Shown: one piece after another, positions 7,363 through 15,351 of the stretch | Layout: every line of letters begins with the position of its first letter | Numbering within the stretch: position 1 is the stretch's first letter | DNA from: an uncultured Acetobacteraceae bacterium | GTDB taxonomy: Bacteria > Pseudomonadota > Alphaproteobacteria > Acetobacterales > Acetobacteraceae | NCBI GenBank assembly: GCA_937873205.1 | Contig: CALMVO010000148.1 | Location: 26,497 to 68,401 of the forward strand | Direction of reading: 5' to 3' | DNA length: 41,905 bases | The notes under the pieces: model-generated | Databases searched by the model: none | What the model saw: only the letters and a program-made list of their open reading frames with translations | What the model was told of the DNA's origin: nothing | Made by a program: the position numbers and the translations under genes

Positions 7363-9717
7363 CTAAGGTGCCTCTCTATTGGCATGCGGCTGTTGCAACG
7401 CCACGATGAGCTTGTCGATGTGGCCGCACAGGACCTCATCGGCCATGATCAGAGGCTTCGGAAGTCGTGAGTTAGATGCTTCTTCCCGCTCACCTACAGC
7501 CAGGAGCGCGGCCATACGAGCATCGACAGGCGCGTTACCCATCATCTCCTCGATCGCACTCAGTTGCGCGATAAGGCTCTGGCTAGCCTTGCTTGGTATG
7601 GCGATCGGCGCAGCCTTGAACACGATGACCTTAGTTGGCGAGAGCATGTCGTCGAACTCGTGCGGACCCACCTCGTCAGGCTCGGTCGTGTCGGACATCC
7701 GTTGCGGCTCGGTCATGGGCCTTAACACTGCTGCGGGTATGCTGATCACCGCGGCCATCGCGCTGTCCTCGATGCTTCTACCCTCCCGCAGGCTCGATCC
7801 AAAACCTGTCAGCAGCGCATCGACTACCGGGCCAGCAGATCGCTCTTCGGCATGATCGAGTGCCATACCCTTCAGGATCCTGCTCTTGATCGCCTCCATG
7901 CGGCGCTGTTCGTCACGCAATGCCTGAGCTGGAGGTGGCGGCAGGGTCAGGCTCCGGGTTACGTGCATCATACCGTCGGGATCGGGCATGGCCGTAAAGA
8001 GCTTCGTGTAGATACGCTGCTTCCCGAACAGAACTATCGCTTCACCTTCGATCAAGTTACGTAGATCGTTCCAGTTTACTCGATTGATTTGCCTAACATC
8101 AGCGTGCATGCCGTCGCGATAGTTACCACCTGCGTCAGCTTTGAAGCCAGAGGCCTGGGTGACGTGGGTGTCGCCGGCTGTCTGCTCGACATAGCGACGC
8201 GTTTCACCACCCTCCTGCAAGCGCATCAGGATCTGCAGGTTAGCGTTTCCGAGCAAGGAGTAGACCGATTGCCCGATACGAGCCACAAGCCCCGGAACCT
8301 CCTGAAACCCCAGGAGGAACTGGAAGCCGAGGCCGCGACCCATAGCGAGCATCTTATCCGCGCCGGCCGGAAGATAGTAAGCGCACTCATCGAAGATGAC
8401 GGGGAACGGACTTGGCGCCATGGAAGCCTTGTTGGCAACTATCTCCTGATAATCGCCGTCGAGGCTTGCACCCAAGGTCTGAGCCATCATGTTGCGCAAG
8501 CTTGCAACGACAATCTTTCCAAGTGCCGCCGTAGTCTCTCCGCCATTTTCTAGAGATGGTAGGTTCACCACCAGGATGCGCCGGTTGAGTACGACGTCGC
8601 GCAGATCTATGTCACCGACCTCGCACTTGAAGATGTGCCCAAGGCTGACCGCCAACTGCGTGAAGGTGGCGGAGAAGTGCATGGTGGCGAAGTTATGCTG
8701 CTTCGCCGGTTCGTCCGTCTTTTGCTTGTTGTGGGGCAGAGAGAAGTCGTAGCCGCCCGTCTCGCCGAGATAAGCTCGAAGCGGATAGAGCAATTCCTCC
8801 GGCATCGCGTCCTTGATGTCGATCAAGGCGACCGTTGCCGACTTGACGTCGAGGGTCGGGAACTTGTGGTCGATTGCCAGGGATGCAATCGATCCGAGTT
8901 CCGTAGCATAACGGATCTTCTCGATGTCGATCGGGATCCCCCTGTTATCGCGCATCCACACCAGGCATGGCGTCAAGGCGCCGAGCAGCGAGATCGCGCG
9001 ATCCATGAAGACCTTGTTCCCGTCGCTACCTCCAGGCTTTGCCTCGATCTGACTGACCAGGAGTTCCCGGATGACGTCGGCATTACCCCATGCAAATGGG
9101 TTGAAGGTATGAGTGTCCTTGTTCCCACTGGCGACCAGGAAGTTCAAGGCGAGCACGTCGTCCTCCCGTCCGAAGCGGCGGGCAAGGGCCAGGATCTGGG
9201 CGTAGAGACCGTTGTCGGCCTTGCCGTCGACGAAGATGAAGCCCGAGCCATGGGTCAGGGCGTTGGCGGCTAGGCTCACCAGGCCGACCGTCTTGCCGGC
9301 CCCCGTCGTTCCGGGCACGACCGCATGCTGGCGAGCATCGTCGTTGGAGATCCAAAGCTGCTGGCCAGTGCGGTAGTCCTGGCCCAGGTAGAAGATCCCA
9401 GCCGCCTTTCGCGCCCTCCGCGTCTTCGGGTCGGGGTAGTTGTAGTCCCGCCGCTTCGCGCCGGCGGGCAATCGGAGGGGGAGCACCACGCGCCGGGTCA
9501 GCACCCATGCCGCATAACTGGCCGAGATCGGCAGGACCGCATCGATAGTCGCCGGCGCGCAGAAGCCAGATACCGCGGCCGCCAACAGCGCGAAGCCGGA
9601 GAAGCCACCCTTGAGGGTGTCCCGTAGCTTGGTGAAGCCGGATGTCGTGTCTCGGTAAATCTGAGACCCGAACCGCTCATAGGCGGCCTCGGGTCCAACG
9701 GTTTCCCGGCGGATCAT
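7363..9717 (-). CDS. dotL: type IVB coupling ATPase DotL/IcmO (TrbC-like)
   Basis: 784 aa, the length expected for DotL. Membrane segments lie at ~40-75. A Walker A follows at ~134-143 (VPGTTGAGKT) with VDGKADNGLY just after it, and a Walker B-like FPVIFDECAYYLPAG at ~438. The C-terminal ~170 residues look like a variable tail, the region that in Legionella DotL binds the IcmSW adaptors. As coupling protein it would sit at the inner membrane, receive substrates or the relaxosome and feed them to the channel. The ATG at 9717 overlaps the stop of the upstream gene (ATGA). It is the last gene of the long minus-strand transfer operon. Confidence 0.93.
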   Translation of the reverse strand: MIRRETVGPEAAYERFGSQIYRDTTSGFTKLRDTLKGGFSGFALLAAAVSGFCAPATIDAVLPISASYAAWVLTRRVVLPLRLPAGAKRRDYNYPDPKTRRARKAAGIFYLGQDYRTGQQLWISNDDARQHAVVPGTTGAGKTVGLVSLAANALTHGSGFIFVDGKADNGLYAQILALARRFGREDDVLALNFLVASGNKDTHTFNPFAWGNADVIRELLVSQIEAKPGGSDGNKVFMDRAISLLGALTPCLVWMRDNRGIPIDIEKIRYATELGSIASLAIDHKFPTLDVKSATVALIDIKDAMPEELLYPLRAYLGETGGYDFSLPHNKQKTDEPAKQHNFATMHFSATFTQLAVSLGHIFKCEVGDIDLRDVVLNRRILVVNLPSLENGGETTAALGKIVVASLRNMMAQTLGASLDGDYQEIVANKASMAPSPFPVIFDECAYYLPAGADKMLAMGRGLGFQFLLGFQEVPGLVARIGQSVYSLLGNANLQILMRLQEGGETRRYVEQTAGDTHVTQASGFKADAGGNYRDGMHADVRQINRVNWNDLRNLIEGEAIVLFGKQRIYTKLFTAMPDPDGMMHVTRSLTLPPPPAQALRDEQRRMEAIKSRILKGMALDHAEERSAGPVVDALLTGFGSSLREGRSIEDSAMAAVISIPAAVLRPMTEPQRMSDTTEPDEVGPHEFDDMLSPTKVIVFKAAPIAIPSKASQSLIAQLSAIEEMMGNAPVDARMAALLAVGEREEASNSRLPKPLIMADEVLCGHIDKLIVALQQPHANREAP

Positions 9718-10178
9718 TCGAGACCGAAGGGGTTCTTGCCGTCGCCCATATCAGGGGCATCGCTGGGTGGCGGCGTGACGGTTGGCGGCGTCGCCAGCTG
9801 CTGCAGGACGTTCCGCGACCCGCTCTGCGGGATGGGAGCCGCATTCCTGGCAGCTTGGAGGGGAGGAACGTAGGGGACGAGGCTGGATGGCGCGACCGGG
9901 TAGGCGCTCGGGCTGGGAAGGGCGGCCTGGGCGGCTGGTGTCGTATGCAAGGCACCGACTGTAAAGCCGACCACCAGGAGTACCCCAGCCCCCAGGGCTG
10001 TGCCGATACCTCGAGACAGCGAAATAGAGGAGGCCTTGGGCAGTGGAATCCCGGGCGGCGGGGAATCTGCTGCTACATGGGCGCGGTAGGGGGTGTCGAT
10101 CATCACCTCCGGCTCGTCGAAGCTACCGTTGACCAGGAGCTCTATGCTGGTAGTGCCTGGGGGAAGGTGGATCTTCAA
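9714..10178 (-). CDS. bitopic Pro-rich protein between DotM and DotL, unknown
   Basis: 154 aa. The TTG at 10178 is chosen because it gives a TTGA overlap with the DotM stop and has ggagg four bases upstream; the open frame extends further 5' but that part is the antisense-like shadow of DotM. It begins with a ~55-residue, probably cytoplasmic, segment (KIHLPPGTTSIELLVNG). One membrane helix at ~57-77 (GTALGAGVLLVVGFTVGAL) follows, then a long Pro/Ala/Ser-rich periplasmic tail ending NPFGLE. I do not recognise the family. Its place inside the coupling-complex gene cluster, translationally coupled on both sides, suggests a coupling-complex or DotL-docking subunit. Confidence 0.7.
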   Translation of the reverse strand: MKIHLPPGTTSIELLVNGSFDEPEVMIDTPYRAHVAADSPPPGIPLPKASSISLSRGIGTALGAGVLLVVGFTVGALHTTPAAQAALPSPSAYPVAPSSLVPYVPPLQAARNAAPIPQSGSRNVLQQLATPPTVTPPPSDAPDMGDGKNPFGLE

Positions 10179-11353
10179 GTGGCCTCCGATGGCGCGCTGG
10201 ATGTCTGGCTCCCGGTAGTCTGCGATCCGGCGATGTGAATGACCCCAAGCGCTCGATCGACCGCGGGGATGACCAGGGCCTGTCCCAGCTCGCACTCGGC
10301 CAGCCAGTGATCGCGGACGCCGATCGCGTCGATCCGCGGGTTCGGCATGTGCAGCCAGAAGGGCCCGTCCGCCTTCGGAAAGCCCAGGCTGTGCAGCGCG
10401 TACCAGAGCCGCCGATCGACCAGCTTGATGCAGTTGAACTGGCCGGGCGCCATGACGCCAGCGCGGACCCGCGCATGAGACAGGACACTCATCAGCGCCG
10501 GAGCGGCATAGGCATGCCTGGAGGCAACCTCGACACAGGGCTGGATCATCTCCCGGTCGAGGAGGATGGCGTCGACCTCCGCAGCCAGGGCCGCCGGAAA
10601 GGCAAGCGCGTTGTCGGGTCCGGAGCGACCCTCGCCCCTTCCGTCGGCCAGACCTTCGGACAGAGAGCCAAGCAGGTCGTTCGCCGCATCCCGCCTGCGG
10701 GCAGCCTGCAGGCTGAATGCCGCGAACAGGCACCGGACGAGCGGAGGGGCGTCCTCGATCCCGGTCCAGCGGACGCCGAGCTGCCGCACGAGCTCGCGTC
10801 GCGCGCGATCGGCATCGAATGCGCCGGTACCGGTGCGTGCGTGGCGCTCAATCCAGAGCGCGCTGCTGGTGGGCGGATCCAGCGGACGCGGAGTAGCCAC
10901 GTCCGCTTTCTGCAACGGCTTGAGCTGCCGCTGGGAAAAGGCCGCCGTGAAGCGGAACACCTTGCTCTGAACCCGCATCAGTCGGTCGAGGTCGAGGCTC
11001 GTCGTATAGCGGCCCGGAGCGTTGCGGAGCAGGCACAGCACACCCAGCCCGACCAACAGCAGCGCAGCGGGGATCCGGAAAGGGGTCCCGACGTAGGCGC
11101 AGAGGCGCCAGAGCTGCTTGATACCGACATCCTCCGGATCGGAGGCGGTGACCTGAGCATCGAGTGCAGCATAGCTATCGGTGAAGCGACCGATCTGGCT
11201 CATTTCCCAGTGCTGGCTCGCCATGACGGCTGTCGAGATCTGCGTGTGGAACTTCCACCAAAGCAACCAGCCGCCAGCCCCGAGCATGACCAGGATGAAG
11301 CCGGCGACCAGAGGCCGTTCGTCCGTCTGGCCGGCGTTCTGGGATCCGCTCAT
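10175..11353 (-). CDS. dotM: type IVB coupling-complex protein DotM/IcmP (TrbA-like)
   Basis: 392 aa, close to the size of Legionella DotM. Two membrane helices (residues ~16-34 and ~95-112) are followed by a cytoplasmic domain with family signatures near the C-terminus: HAYAAPALMSVLSHARVRAG, GQFNCIKLVDRRLWYALHSLG and a late DHWLAE. DotM partners DotL in the type IV coupling complex and in Legionella binds acidic effector signals. The ATG overlaps the transglycosylase stop (ATGA) and its stop overlaps the next start (TTGA). The position immediately before the DotL region matches icmP-icmO order. Identification rests on remembered motifs plus synteny. Confidence 0.85.
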   Translation of the reverse strand: MSGSQNAGQTDERPLVAGFILVMLGAGGWLLWWKFHTQISTAVMASQHWEMSQIGRFTDSYAALDAQVTASDPEDVGIKQLWRLCAYVGTPFRIPAALLLVGLGVLCLLRNAPGRYTTSLDLDRLMRVQSKVFRFTAAFSQRQLKPLQKADVATPRPLDPPTSSALWIERHARTGTGAFDADRARRELVRQLGVRWTGIEDAPPLVRCLFAAFSLQAARRRDAANDLLGSLSEGLADGRGEGRSGPDNALAFPAALAAEVDAILLDREMIQPCVEVASRHAYAAPALMSVLSHARVRAGVMAPGQFNCIKLVDRRLWYALHSLGFPKADGPFWLHMPNPRIDAIGVRDHWLAECELGQALVIPAVDRALGVIHIAGSQTTGSQTSSAPSEAT

Positions 11354-11961
11354 GGGCGTTCTCCATGTCCAAGAGCCGCCTCGTCGGCGAGCATGGTCGG
11401 CTTGGCGGGCGACCGAGGAGAGTTAAGCGCAACACCTAGTGCTGCGCGTTCCGCCTGTGCCTGCAGGCGGAATGCCGCCGCTAGGACCTTCCTCAGGTAG
11501 TCTGCTTTGTAGGCCGGCGTGTGCGAGTGATAGATGCCGACCCCGCTCCAGAAGTCTCCATGAGCCTCATCGAGCGCACTGCGCAGGATCCAGGCGCCTC
11601 CGTCGAGGTTGGCGCAGAAGTTATCGCGTAGGGCGAGGAAGGTGTTGGCGGGAGATGCCGCCCAGTGCGCTGCAAGCTTCGGCAGCCAGGTCTGATTGAC
11701 CTGCATCGGGCCGATGTCGACGGTATCGTTGCTGTTCATCGTCACATGCCCGGGCGTGCCGCCTTCGACATGCAGCAGGATCACCAGCATCAGTGGCGGC
11801 AGGTGATGTGCCGCAGCAGCGGCGAGCACGCATCCTCGAATAGTCGGGCCATCAACCTCGACGCGAGAAGTCGTGGAGGTATAAGGCGAAGCAACCGCAG
11901 GCGTGACAGCGAACGAGCTCACCAGGGACAGCAACGCGAGGCACTGGTACGCTCCTTTCAT
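11350..11961 (-). CDS. lytic transglycosylase of the secretion system
   Basis: 203 aa. A signal peptide (LALLSLVSSFAVTPAVA) leads into an SLT-type fold. The probable catalytic Glu is in ILLHVEGG, followed by NSNDTVDIGPMQVNQTWLP, the usual substrate-groove motif of VirB1/PilT-like enzymes, and a late GVGIYHSHTPAYKADYLRKV matching the conserved Tyr helix. It cleaves peptidoglycan in the periplasm to let the secretion channel through. It overlaps both neighbours by ATGA and lies between the IcmS-like and DotM genes, so it is dedicated to this machine. Confidence 0.9.
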   Translation of the reverse strand: MKGAYQCLALLSLVSSFAVTPAVASPYTSTTSRVEVDGPTIRGCVLAAAAAHHLPPLMLVILLHVEGGTPGHVTMNSNDTVDIGPMQVNQTWLPKLAAHWAASPANTFLALRDNFCANLDGGAWILRSALDEAHGDFWSGVGIYHSHTPAYKADYLRKVLAAAFRLQAQAERAALGVALNSPRSPAKPTMLADEAALGHGERP

Positions 11962-12374
11962 TCTGCGGCCTGCGCGGCCTGCTCGGGACGCCGTGCTACC
12001 TCCACTTGCCAGGCCTGCCGGAGGTCGTTGATGAGAAGCCGGTCAGGCTCGGCTGCTGTTTCCATCGCCTCCATCATGCACAGCATCACGACGGACGCCG
12101 GACCCGACGCGATACCCTTAACTTCATAACCCAGCGTCGCTGTGGCGCTGCGGCGGATGTCGATGCCAAAGCTCTTGCCGGTCGTCTGCCGCCACACCCC
12201 GTCGGCGGCCCGCAGGAACACCGGCAGGAAGCCGTCTGCTGCGGCAGCGTCTTCAGGAGCGATGGCATATGTCGCATCATCAGACCGGTCGGTCACCTCG
12301 ATCAGCCAGTCATACTGCTGCAACAGCGCGACCAAGATCCTGCTGACCATGCTGACACTGACGGCATCAGTCAT
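11958..12374 (-). CDS. small IcmS-like protein (tentative)
   Basis: 138 aa from the ATG at 12374, which overlaps the IcmT stop (ATGA); the same frame is open further upstream but that part overlaps IcmT. The protein is soluble, without a signal peptide or membrane helix. A central stretch (GKSFGIDIRRSATATLGYEV, then VVMLCMMEAME) resembles my recollection of Legionella IcmS, the small adaptor chaperone that binds DotL. In Legionella icmS directly follows icmT, as this gene does here, and DotM and DotL genes come soon after in both. The sequence resemblance alone is weak, so this is mainly a synteny argument. The alternative is an unrelated small tra protein at the position of plasmid R64 traL. 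Confidence 0.45.
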   Translation of the reverse strand: MTDAVSVSMVSRILVALLQQYDWLIEVTDRSDDATYAIAPEDAAAADGFLPVFLRAADGVWRQTTGKSFGIDIRRSATATLGYEVKGIASGPASVVMLCMMEAMETAAEPDRLLINDLRQAWQVEVARRPEQAAQAAE

Positions 12375-12619
12375 GCGAAGCGCCTCCGCTTCCAGGCAGG
12401 GATCGCCGGACGACGGCGTCCAATTATCCAGCGCCGGATGATCCTCCAGGCGATCGGCGGTGTGAGGCCGCACCACTCGAGCACGGCGAAAAAGGCGATC
12501 CCGACGAGAGCGATGTAGAAGGTAAGCCAGGACCAGTGCAGGAAGAAGATTCCTGCTGGCAGGAGTGCCCGAGCGTCCACGATATAGAGCCGCACCGGCA
12601 ACATGGTGTTCCGCCACAT
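12371..12619 (-). CDS. icmT: type IVB protein IcmT (TraK-like)
   Basis: 82 aa, the usual IcmT size. The ATG at 12619 shares a base with the DotB stop (TGATG); the open frame extends upstream, but the extension overlaps DotB in another frame. It carries the family signature WRNTMLPVRLYIVDARAL near the N-terminus, followed by FFLHWSWLTFYIALVG and a second hydrophobic stretch, giving one or two membrane helices, and ends in a basic Arg-rich tail. IcmT is a small inner-membrane component conserved in Dot/Icm and IncI transfer systems, and its gene follows dotB in IncI plasmids (traJ-traK), as it does here. Confidence 0.9.
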   Translation of the reverse strand: MWRNTMLPVRLYIVDARALLPAGIFFLHWSWLTFYIALVGIAFFAVLEWCGLTPPIAWRIIRRWIIGRRRPAIPAWKRRRFA

Positions 12620-13752
12620 CAGGAGACATCCTTCATGAGCTGACCAGCGACGGCTTCGGTGATGCGCCGCTCCACGACCGCACGCCGGATGGCCGATGGA
12701 TAGGACTCGCCCTTGGTCTCGATTGCTTCTCGAGTGAGCGATGGCCAAGTGCTGGGATCGGTGTCGAGGAAGCGGTTACGCAAGGTGGCGTCGACCACGA
12801 GGAACTCGCGAATCGCGGTCCGGCGGCCGTCCGTCGATGGGGCCAGACGCTGATTGACCAGAAGCCGCAAGGATTGCGCGATGGCGATCGTCAGCGAACT
12901 GCGCTCGTATGGCGGGCACAGGCTGACCATGCGTTGCATGCTCAGGGGAACGTCGTTTGCGTGAAGCGTAGAGGTCAGCACGTGGCCGGAGATTGCCGCC
13001 TGTACGGCCGCTCGCATGGTGGCTTCATCCCGACACTCACCGACCACGATATCGGTCGGCTCCTTGCGCATACACGCCCGAATGAACTCGTCGAAGGTCT
13101 CAACGTCGCGTGGGATCTCGCACTGCGACATCGTCCCCGCGGGCATCGCAACCTTGTCGTACAGGAACTCGACCGGGGCCGCGCCCTCGATGATATCGCA
13201 GTTCCCGTTCGGGTCCTCGAGCTTCTCGCGGATCATGCCGCCGATCAGCGTACTCTTCCCGGAGCCCGTCGCCCCGGCGATCATCACCATACCGTTGCCC
13301 GGCCGATAGCTGTCGGTGATGCCCTGTTCGACCAACTGTTCCGCAAGGCGGGGCGCCAGCCGTGGGATTGGCCGCAGCACGATGTCGATGCCGCCGGTGC
13401 CCTTGCCCTGCACGCCGATGGCGTTGACCCGGAAGCGCAGGCGGGTATGCCGATCGGGCTGGACCTCGTAGGCGACGTCGATGGGGTGGCCGCCTTTAAT
13501 GCGTGCGACGCCCTCCCCGCTGTAAAGGCGGTTCACGGCGATCTCGACCTCGTCCGCCCCAAGCGGCCGGCTCGTCACCTTGCGGATGCGGCCGTGCACC
13601 CGAAGCGCCAGGAGGTGGTTCGACTGCAGGTTGATGCGGGAGGCTTCCAGCTCGGTCGCCCAGAGCAGAAGCCGATCGAGCCCCTCGTCTGTCAGCTTCT
13701 CGTGCTGTTCCGGCCAAAGGCCATCCGTCACGATGCGGCTGATCTGGTTCAT
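12619..13752 (-). CDS. dotB: secretion ATPase DotB (TraJ/PilT-like)
   Basis: 377 aa, the same length as Legionella DotB as I recall it. The ATG at 13752 overlaps the DotC stop (ATGA); the frame continues upstream, but with DotC coding on the other frame. It has a Walker A at ~158-166 (GATGSGKST), an Asp box region, a Walker B VGECRDEATM and the following HVLTSTLHAND with the conserved His box. It belongs to the VirB11/PilT family: hexameric cytoplasmic ATPase that docks on DotO to energise the type IVB channel. Gene order dotD-dotC-dotB-icmT is the classic traH-I-J-K block. Confidence 0.95.
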   Translation of the reverse strand: MNQISRIVTDGLWPEQHEKLTDEGLDRLLLWATELEASRINLQSNHLLALRVHGRIRKVTSRPLGADEVEIAVNRLYSGEGVARIKGGHPIDVAYEVQPDRHTRLRFRVNAIGVQGKGTGGIDIVLRPIPRLAPRLAEQLVEQGITDSYRPGNGMVMIAGATGSGKSTLIGGMIREKLEDPNGNCDIIEGAAPVEFLYDKVAMPAGTMSQCEIPRDVETFDEFIRACMRKEPTDIVVGECRDEATMRAAVQAAISGHVLTSTLHANDVPLSMQRMVSLCPPYERSSLTIAIAQSLRLLVNQRLAPSTDGRRTAIREFLVVDATLRNRFLDTDPSTWPSLTREAIETKGESYPSAIRRAVVERRITEAVAGQLMKDVS

Positions 13753-14753
13753 GGCGTCAGCCGGAGTGGACCGCCACCTTCCTCGCTCGGCAGATCCGTC
13801 GTCCCGCCGGTCCAATGCCGGCGGTTGGGGTCCAGGCCTGGCTGGTTCTTGATGCGGATCTGGGTATCCCCGACGCGCATCTGATCACGGCCACCATCGA
13901 CCGACCTGTGGGAGAACGTAACCTCCGGCGCCTCGACCAGGCCAGCTCGCAGCAACACGCGGTAGCGAGCCATGCCCACCATATCCCGCTCAAGGCGGCC
14001 GAGATCGGACAGGAAGATCTCGACGGCCTGCTTCTCTCCGTCTGCCCAGCCCTCCGCGACCCACTTGTCCCAGTAGATTACCTCCTCGTCGGAGCGCGGC
14101 CGCAGATCATCGGGGGGTGGAGTAGGCTTGGCCCAGCTGCGCACCAGATACGTCCGCCAATTCGGCGGCGCGGAGGCGAGCGACGCCTCGCGCGTGATCT
14201 CGTAGACATGACCGCTCTCGCGCGCGACCTGACCACCGTCCCCGAGCGCGAAGGCCATCTGTGCTTCCGTCACCACGGGCGGCCGCATCAGGGTCTGGCC
14301 GCCACCGACGGGGAGGACCAGGGAACGGAAGTCGTAGGTCGAATCGAGTTGCGCCTCGTAGCGCCGCAGCATCTCGTTCAACGCGAAGGATCGGGCAGCC
14401 AGGCCCCCGCGGGCCCCGAACGAGATGGCGGATTGGCGGAGCGCCTCGCCACGCAGGCCGCTCAGCCCCTTGTCGGGGTTGAAGCCCGGCCGCGACGCCT
14501 GCAATGCCTCGAGCGACGGTGGCGCATCACCGCCGACGATGTCAGGCATCGTGGTGGCGCCGGTGATCGGGGTGTCGATCGGCGCAGCCAGCCGACCGGC
14601 CGCGACATCGACCGCACCTGGTGTGGGGAATGGCGGCACAGCGACATCTTGCAGGGTGGCCGCAGGATCGGCCGCCCGGACACCATGGAGGCTGGCGGTG
14701 GATAGGATGGTGGCGATCGCCAGCACCTGCCGAAACGCGTGGGAGCTAGACAT
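13749..14753 (-). CDS. dotC: outer-membrane-associated DotC (TraI-like)
   Basis: 334 aa. The N-terminus is a Sec signal peptide ending near GVRA-ADP. The conserved DotC core is visible in SGLRGEALRQSAISFGARG, LAARSFALNEMLRRYEAQLD, STYDFRSLVLP and MRPPVVTEAQ, followed by a Trp-rich half (YWDKWVAEGWADGEKQ). In Dot/Icm machines DotC and DotD bring DotH to the outer membrane. Legionella DotC is a lipoprotein, but here the signal peptide contains no cysteine, so lipidation is not expected. It overlaps DotD by 8 bp and DotB by 4 bp. Confidence 0.88.
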   Translation of the reverse strand: MSSSHAFRQVLAIATILSTASLHGVRAADPAATLQDVAVPPFPTPGAVDVAAGRLAAPIDTPITGATTMPDIVGGDAPPSLEALQASRPGFNPDKGLSGLRGEALRQSAISFGARGGLAARSFALNEMLRRYEAQLDSTYDFRSLVLPVGGGQTLMRPPVVTEAQMAFALGDGGQVARESGHVYEITREASLASAPPNWRTYLVRSWAKPTPPPDDLRPRSDEEVIYWDKWVAEGWADGEKQAVEIFLSDLGRLERDMVGMARYRVLLRAGLVEAPEVTFSHRSVDGGRDQMRVGDTQIRIKNQPGLDPNRRHWTGGTTDLPSEEGGGPLRLTP

Positions 14754-15213
14754 GGTGATCGACCCTTACCAGGTGGTGGTAGGGATCCACGGTGACCATC
14801 GCGCGCGACCCGGCCGATGCGCCAAGCGCCTCGAACATCTCGAGCACCGTCGCGTCCGTCCGGGTTACCGTGACAACGATCGGTTGCGGGTTCTTCGGCT
14901 TGATCGCGACGAACCTGTAGCCGATCCTATCGGCAAGGGCTTGTGCGCCCTTGTCGATCGGGCCGCTCCAGCCCCAGTTCATCGGCTGCTGCAGCTCAGC
15001 CGGCGCGACCCCCTGCGCGGACGCCTGGGTGACGTTCATGCTGCCAAGGTGACTCAGGTCGACGTCGACATGCTCCATGCTGCGCTGGAGCGCCAGCTCG
15101 GCGTTCGGCATCCCTGTGGTCTCCACCGTCGGAGCGGGTGTTCCGTCAGCGCACGCGGAGAGCAGGCCAAGACATCCAAGCCCGATCCCCAGATGGAAGC
15201 GCCTGCGCACCAT
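14746..15213 (-). CDS. dotD: outer-membrane lipoprotein DotD (TraH-like)
   Basis: 155 aa from the ATG at 15213, preceded by agggag; the frame is open upstream to 15294 but lacks a better site. The signal peptide has lipobox LSAC at about residue 20. A short linker leads to a C-terminal domain (~70-155) of the secretin-N-domain type, with WGWSGPIDKGAQALADRIGY, IVVTVTRTDATVLEMFEALG and DPYHHLVRV. DotD with DotC recruits DotH to the outer-membrane core. Its ribosome site lies in a 7-bp hairpin (15218-15238). It is first in a chain of nine overlapping genes down to dotL. Confidence 0.88.
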   Translation of the reverse strand: MVRRRFHLGIGLGCLGLLSACADGTPAPTVETTGMPNAELALQRSMEHVDVDLSHLGSMNVTQASAQGVAPAELQQPMNWGWSGPIDKGAQALADRIGYRFVAIKPKNPQPIVVTVTRTDATVLEMFEALGASAGSRAMVTVDPYHHLVRVDHHV

Positions 15214-15217
15214 GATG

Positions 15218-15238
15218 TTCTCCCTACCAATGGGAGAA
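15218..15238 (-). promoter_or_regulatory. hairpin covering the dotD ribosome site
   Basis: In the transcript UUCUCCC pairs perfectly with GGGAGAA across a 7-base loop, and GGGAG is the Shine-Dalgarno of dotD, four bases plus AUG downstream. The structure should limit initiation unless opened, for example by ribosomes or a factor. It lies in the 138-base gap between dotO and dotD, the largest gap inside the operon. Confidence 0.5.
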
Positions 15239-15351
15239 AGGCTATGCGGGGCCGATGTAAGTGAGTGCCTCCCTGGACCGATGTTGGAAGCCATTGTCGG
15301 CTGTCAGGAGCGGGATGCACGGTCGACCTAAGGCTTGGGATGAAGCAATCG

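Noticed and set aside
10235-11500. 421-codon plus-strand open frame
   Set aside because: It lies antisense to DotM, which has family motifs and coupled starts; the translation looks like codon-bias shadow.
12565-13884. 439-codon plus-strand open frame
   Set aside because: Antisense to DotB with its Walker motifs; Arg/His/Asp-rich shadow sequence.
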